Below, one piece after another: positions 59,076-64,000 of a stretch of 64,000 nucleotides of DNA. Source of the DNA: Eucalyptus grandis (Eukaryota > Streptophyta > Magnoliopsida > Myrtales > Myrtaceae). The position numbers and the translations under genes were made by a program. The notes beneath the pieces are model-generated. The model ran no database searches. It saw only the letters and a program-made list of their open reading frames with translations, and was not told the origin of the DNA. Numbering within the stretch: the stretch's first letter is position 1; every line of letters starts with the position of its first letter. The stretch covers positions 28,979,669 to 29,043,668 of the forward strand of contig NC_052614.1 in the NCBI RefSeq assembly GCF_016545825.1, in the 5' to 3' direction.

Positions 59076-59630
59076 TAAAGATTTCAGCAACCGAACTGAT
59101 TTTGGAAGTCTTCTTAGCCTTGGAGCTCCATAAATGGACAAGCACTCGAGATTCAAAAGTGCTTTGATTGAGCTTGGGGCATGCCTAATGCCTAGACTTA
59201 TTTCCCTAGATGACCAATACCTTGATAACTTTTTGGTGCAGAGGTCTCTCCATCCATGATACCTTCGACTTCTACATATGACCAATCCATTCCATAAGCT
59301 CCTAGTGCAGGGGGATCTTCATCCACGATACCTTTGACCTCTACATTTGACCAATCCTTTCCATAAGTTTCTAGTGCAAAGGTCACTCTGTCCATGAACA
59401 GCTCAGTCAAAGCTTTCAGAGAACCTAATTTAGGCATTTCCCAGAGAGAACAACATCCATTTAGATTCAAGTGCTTCAGACACCTTAGTTGACCGATGGA
59501 TGGATAAATTTGGTTCAAATTCTCACTCCTCAAGAATTGGTATTTCGAAGGATGAATGTGCTGATAGGTCTAGAATCATAGTTAACCTACGGCAATATGA
59601 AAAATTAAGGACCTTTGATCTCATAGCCAC
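59076..59630 (-). pseudogene. TNL LRR exon, upstream half
   Basis: Acceptor 'tttgatag' then VAMRSKVLNFSYCRRLT, LSAHSSFEI, a lost base near 59524, ENLNQIYPSIGQLRCLKHL, NLNGCCSLWEMPKLGSLKAL and an acidic insert with two near-copies of 'YG.DWS.VEV.GI'. A frameshift near 59200 precedes SSIKALLNLECLSIYG and LPKSVRLLKSL. It stops at the transposon. Confidence 0.9.
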
Positions 59631-60110
59631 CTATCAAATCGTATTTTTTAAGAAGTTGAATTAATAAAACTTAGCAGAACATGACCAAAAATATTGTTAC
59701 TCCATCAATGTAACCATAAACAAATATCCTAAATGAAGAAAGAGCTACATCAAATGTCATACTTTCACATTTTTTATTTACGTTTTCTTTATGTGACATA
59801 ATTTATTGAATTTACAATAGATTTGAGTCAATCAATATTGTTTAGTCCTTATATCCTCTATTTAGTAAACGAAAGTGTATAATTAAGATTTTCAATCTAA
59901 CTAGTATTTGAGTTTATCAAAGTATTCGTTCAATATGTTAGTTGAGAATTGTGATGAAAATGAGAGGAATGTAATATCCTATAGATTACCAAAACGAAGA
60001 TTAAAAGATCTACATAGAAAAAAACAATTAGACTTAAATACAACCAATGTAAATTACAATTAACTTAGCCCGAAAGAGTAATCATAATATAATCTAACGT
60101 ACCTCTCAAA

Positions 60111-61073
60111 TGGGAAAAGTACAAAAAAATTCTAAAACCTATGACATTGGTACTAATTTAGTCATAAACTTTTCAATTGAACCAATTTAGTCCTAAACCT
60201 TTTTACATTGATACCAATTCAAATTTTATGGTCAATTTTGGCCAACGGGCACTGACGTGGACATTGTTCGGCAAGCGAACGCGACATGGAAATTTTTAAA
60301 TAATTTTTATTTTTTAATTTTTTTCCTTTTTTCCCCTTTTCCTCTTCTTCTTCATGGCTTCTTCTCCTATAATAGCCAACAAGCCTTTAGTGGCTCGTCG
60401 GCTGCTGGGCGAGGGCCGTGAAGCCCTCACCTACCGGGGGTAAGGGTTGTGGCCCTTGCCCACCGCCGGCGACCAACCTCGCCTAGGGCTGCGGGTAAGG
60501 CAGCTTTGCCTAGATCTGGGTGAGGCGAACCTCACCATGGCCTAGCCACGAACGAAGGCAGCCTTGCTTGCGGCTAGTGAGGCAATGGTGGCCTTCGTTG
60601 GGTCTTAGCAAACGCCGCCATGGCCTCGCTAGCTACGGGCGAGGTCATCTTTGCTTGCAACTAGGCCATGGCAAGGTTGGCCTCGTTTAGATTTGGGTGA
60701 AGCCGCCTCGCTTGTGGCCTTGGGTGAGGCCGGTGAGGGGGTGGGACATGGGGGTGAGGCCCACTAGAGTCTCATGGCCCACTGCGGGGAGAAGAAGCCA
60801 TGAGGAAGAAGAGGAAAAGGGAAAAAGGAAAAAAAAAAAAAAGGAAAAATTCAAAAAAATTCAAAAAAAAAAAAAAAGATTGTTTACAAATTGCCATATC
60901 TGCGTTCACCGGCCAGCCGGTGATGTCTACCTCAGCTGACCAGTCAAAATTGGTCGGAAAAACTGAATTAGTATCAATGAGAAAAGATTTAGGATTAAAT
61001 TGGTCCAATAAAAATGTTTAGAACTGAATTGGTACCAATGCCATAAATTTAAGATTTTTTGGGGTACTTTTCC
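60111..61073. mobile_element. MULE-like non-autonomous TIR element with 9-bp TSD, in a TNL intron
   Basis: Left end TGGGAAAAGTAC, right end GTACTTTTCC, with imperfect inverted similarity for about 140 bases ('gcattggtaccaatt', 'accaatttagtcctaaa'). The flanks carry CCTCTCAAA at 60102-60110 and at 61074-61082. The interior (60360-60790) is GC-rich 'gcgaggcc/ggcctcgcc' filler, then purine-rich strips near 60795-60880. Same family as 1-723. It lies inside the 3.9-kb intron of the TNL pseudogene. Confidence 0.88.
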
Positions 61074-61082
61074 CCTCTCAAA

Positions 61083-63535
61083 CTCAAGAACTCAAGGTAA
61101 CTTGAAAGAAGTCAATTTGAATTTGGAGAATAGATCCTAAAACGCTTAAATGGATTTGTATTGGTGAATATATAGGCACTTTGGTCAACAGATGAAGTGG
61201 AGATGAGTTGTACAGTGCCACTAGGCACATGATATCAAATGAAATGACAATTAAAGTTCATTGTATTTGGTGCGCTCATTATGTGCTATTAGGTTATTCT
61301 TACTCTTGCTGAGTAATATTGGCCTTTATTGGCCTGCCAACATCTTTTCTCTAGGTTCATCCCTAACCGCGGGCTCGTTCGATAAAATAGAAACTAAGTG
61401 GTGAAACAAAAACTAAGTGTTGAAAATTATTGAATTGTTTAAGTACCAAAAATAAAATAAAATAAGTTATATTTATGACAGATGAACATTAAATAACAGT
61501 TTTTATTTGTTTCTTACCAATTATAGAATAGTGAACATTGTTGGAAGATTTTTAACTATACAATTGGTAATATTACAGTTTTGATTGATTTTTTTTTTTT
61601 CACTTAATCTTTTAAATAATAGCTTCCTCCATATTATATTAAGTGATTTATACTTAAAACAATTTATTAAGTTGTGTGGACTTAGAGGTTATCAAAAGTA
61701 CTTAATGTGGTTATCAACACACGCTTAGTACATTCAATTTTGGGTTAGGTCTTATTAGTGCCTTCAGTGCACTTTGTTAGCCATATGTATAAACAAAGAT
61801 TTACATTGATAATGCACTTATTGGGCAAAATACGAGAAAAATCCTTTACAAATGATAAATTTTCTCTATATGCATGTCTAGCAAATATTTTTAGAGCACT
61901 CATTAAGAAAAACCTTTTATATTATTTTTAAATAGAATATAAGGAAGAAAATAAATATTTTCTTGAAAGTGCAAAAAAAAAAAAAAAAATTACTATGATT
62001 ACTATAAACAAATATCTTAAATTACATTATTATCACCATTTATTTGTCATTTAAGATTTAATGAAGGTACTTGGGGAAGAGAAAAGAAAAAATATCCCTG
62101 AAAATTAGAAACCTCTCTTCTCATCATTTTGTACAAGAATTTGTGCACATATAGAATTGCCCATGTTTCCATTTTGGACATATTGCATATAATTGATTCT
62201 AAGAGTGAATAATTACACATAAAATGGAAATTTTAGTTCTTAAAAGTACAAAAGGGAACTGAGAATGTGGAGTTTTCTGGTACTTAAAAAGGAAAAAAAA
62301 ACAGTATAGAGAGAAATGGGAATGTGGAGTCAATGAAGTACACTAGATAGGTAAAGTTTAACATGTGATTATTTTATTTCATCTTTTTTAGATTTACGCA
62401 ATTGTCCTCGGGACAATTTTTTTACCGGTAAGTTTATGGCATTCGTGTAATAAAGAGGGACAAATCCCTTAAAAGTAGAATTCATCCTAACACTTCTATG
62501 AAAAAATTCCAATAAAGATCATGCAATGGGATGAACAATAACTGTACCAATTATTTTCCTTAAATCTATAACAATTTTTTCCTTAAGTAATTTATTTTCT
62601 TTTTGCACTCTATTATATACTAGAATTCATCCATGCACGTTGTGTCAAGAAAAATGAAACTATAAGGAAATATCTCATATATACTAGGGAACTCAAAACA
62701 ACGTGGATGTTTATATAATGTTCTTTAAAAAGTAATGTAAGTCGACAGATATTAAGCAATGACATATTCCATTAGATGATTTAACAATCCTATAAATTAC
62801 AGAAATTATGAAATATGTATAAAATTCTACAAATCATTTCTTTTATTAATTGTGCTACCCAAAATTTAGTTACAAGTAACGTAAAATGCACCCATTAACA
62901 ATATCCCTTACGTGTGCAGTTAAAATCGATTTGAATCAAAGAAACACATCAGGTATAGATTTGCCTAATGATAAAACAGCAGTAACATAGTATCAATCTA
63001 AAACTATAAATGGAATGCAGAAAAATGACCAACAACCAAATATTAACATCTCTTTTTTCTTTTTCTTTTTTGTAAGCTAATTGTTTGATTCGATAAAAAT
63101 GAAAAATGCAATTTTGAAAAATCTACACATGCTACATTCTCTCCGTCTCCACAACATAATATCTATGAATACTATATCGAAAGAATGAGATAAAAGTGAT
63201 CGAGGGTGACATTCTTTCCGTCAACCAAAATGTACAATGGGGATATACAAGTAGCATTATCTCTTCAATCACATATTTGACATATATCAAAGTCATTGTT
63301 TGATTCGATTTACTTCTAGTGAAAGCTCAACGGTTGTGTTTCAAACCTATGGAATGAGGTATTGGTGCCATAGGCATTGTTAAAGAACAAGATTTGTTTG
63401 AATTAAGGCAACAAAATTCAAATGGAAAAAAAAAAAAAAAAAGCAATAACATAACAGTCTTCAATCACATGAGACACAAGACCTCGTGTGATTGAAAGAA
63501 AATATAACATGTTATACTTAATTATCCGTACATAC
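61083..63535. other. Remainder of the long TNL intron
   Basis: AT-rich with A/T homopolymers (61976-61989, 63426-63441). No gene or repeat boundary recognised. The stretch 59631-60101 on the other side of the MULE-like element is the same intron. Confidence 0.5.
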
Positions 63536-63824
63536 CTTAAGATGAGTCCAACCGCCCCAAAGTTCGTCTATTCAGCTCCTCGATAGGTCGAGGATGGGTA
63601 GTTTTTTTGGGCATAAGTTGGTCGCACCCAGCATTGAAGGACTGTACTTCCAAGAAAGCCATCTCAATTCTGAAAAGAGATCCTCAGAGTCTCCAAAGAG
63701 GTTCCCACGGACCATTTTAAGAAATCTAATACTTTGGCATTTTCATAAATTTATCTGATGTCAAAACAGTGGCTGTTATAAACCTGCCAAAGTTCATACA
63801 GATCGCTTCAACAATTTCGTTTCC
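63536..63824 (-). pseudogene. TNL exon linking NB-ARC and LRR
   Basis: After acceptor 'cattttag' it reads GNEIVEAICMNFGR and FMKMPK, shifts frame by one base, then RFLKMVRGNLFGDSEDLFSE, LRWLSWKYSPSM and LPILDLSRS, then TGA where tryptophan is expected, then IDELWGGWTHLK and donor GTATGT. This matches the standard TNL exon between the NB-ARC and the first LRRs. Confidence 0.92.
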
Positions 63825-63945
63825 CTAAAATGAGGAAAAAGTCAGCTAAATGCGAGTACCAAATAATGTTTGAAATGAAGGGAAAACAATCCAAGGAAGA
63901 TTTCTACAATGAACAAAGCAAAGGAGGGTGCACTTAAACATGTAC

Positions 63946-64000
63946 CTTCTTTCTCTTGATCATGTCAAGAACTTCTTCATGATTCCACAACCGTGAACGT
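63946..64000 (-). pseudogene. TNL exon, end of NB-ARC domain
   Basis: Encodes RLWNHEEVLDMIKRKK, the conserved end of the NB-ARC in TNLs, then a GTACAT splice donor. Cut by the window edge. Confidence 0.88.

Larger units (their letters stand above)
56975..64000 (-). pseudogene. TIR-NB-LRR (TNL) resistance-gene pseudogene, 5' part beyond the window
   Basis: TNLs are cytosolic or nuclear immune receptors. Visible here, from the window edge on the minus strand: end of NB-ARC (RLWNHEEVLDMIK, 63946-64000), a 121-base intron, an exon (63536-63824), a 3.9-kb intron, then the LRR exon (59630 down to 56975). The exon junctions keep phase: WGGWTHLK joins to VAMRSKVLNFSYC. Damage: one-base loss near 63715, TGA for TGG near 63568, one-base loss near 59524, a frameshift near 59200, a 1.1-kb transposon at 57955-59075 and a frameshift near 57690. 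The last frame ends at a TGA near 56975. The TIR domain would lie to the right of the window. Confidence 0.93.

Noticed and set aside
1..64000. tRNA or rRNA genes
   Set aside because: I scanned for a B-box-like GGTTCGAATCC with a matching acceptor stem and for rRNA core words and found none that hold up. A tRNA-scan program would be decisive.

Overview
This is plant nuclear DNA, probably from a woody eudicot. The evidence is AT-rich intergenic sequence, long LTR retrotransposons of both plant superfamilies, small non-autonomous DNA transposons with intact target-site duplications (TSDs), and pieces of TIR-NB-LRR (TNL) disease-resistance genes with plant-type introns. The repeat style and TNL wording resemble Myrtaceae (Eucalyptus-like), but that is recall, not proof. 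No complete, intact protein-coding gene is visible. Most of the window is transposon sequence, nested or decayed, plus gene fragments.

Layout from left to right. 1-723: right part of a MULE-like element (second copy at 60111-61073). 1064-3017: hAT-type element (8-bp TSD) carrying a captured gene end. 3357-6862: solo LTR of a long-LTR Ty3/gypsy family with an 89-bp tandem repeat. 7390-8834: inverted-arm element made of LTR 3' halves. 9822-10844: second hAT element with a perfect 8-bp TSD. 11400-13260: decayed GC-rich, LTR-like sequence. 14311-14757: TNL leucine-rich-repeat (LRR) fragment abutting a broken LTR. 15845-18783: LTR of a second long-LTR family. 19841-23630: Ty1/copia element lacking reverse transcriptase, followed by a LINE 3' end. 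26252-32648: full-length but dead Ty1/copia element (5-bp TSD GACCT) inserted in another LINE relic. 33-42 kb: mostly low-content sequence with exon-like scraps. 42462-42750: last exon of a sugar-transporter-like gene. 42721-51146: very large imperfect palindrome, one arm split by a 3.3-kb LTR. 51296-56015: 3' LTR and pol end of the same Ty3/gypsy family as the solo LTR at 3357. 56975-64000: minus-strand TNL pseudogene running off the right edge, with a Tourist/Harbinger-like insertion in its LRR exon and a MULE-like insertion in an intron.

The most informative observations are: (1) the palindrome whose unbroken arm preserves the empty site of the LTR in the other arm; (2) a Harbinger-type element carrying an FG-nucleoporin (Nup62-like) fragment inside a resistance-gene exon, where removing the element and one TTA joins the reading frame; (3) a copia element whose Gag start codon appears to lie in the LTR and to be joined to Gag by an intron that would remove the primer binding site; (4) in-frame stops in both copia elements that fit C-to-T or G-to-A changes, the expected signature of methylated-cytosine decay. 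Nothing here works as an operon. The biology is transposon nesting, gene-fragment capture and decay of a resistance locus.
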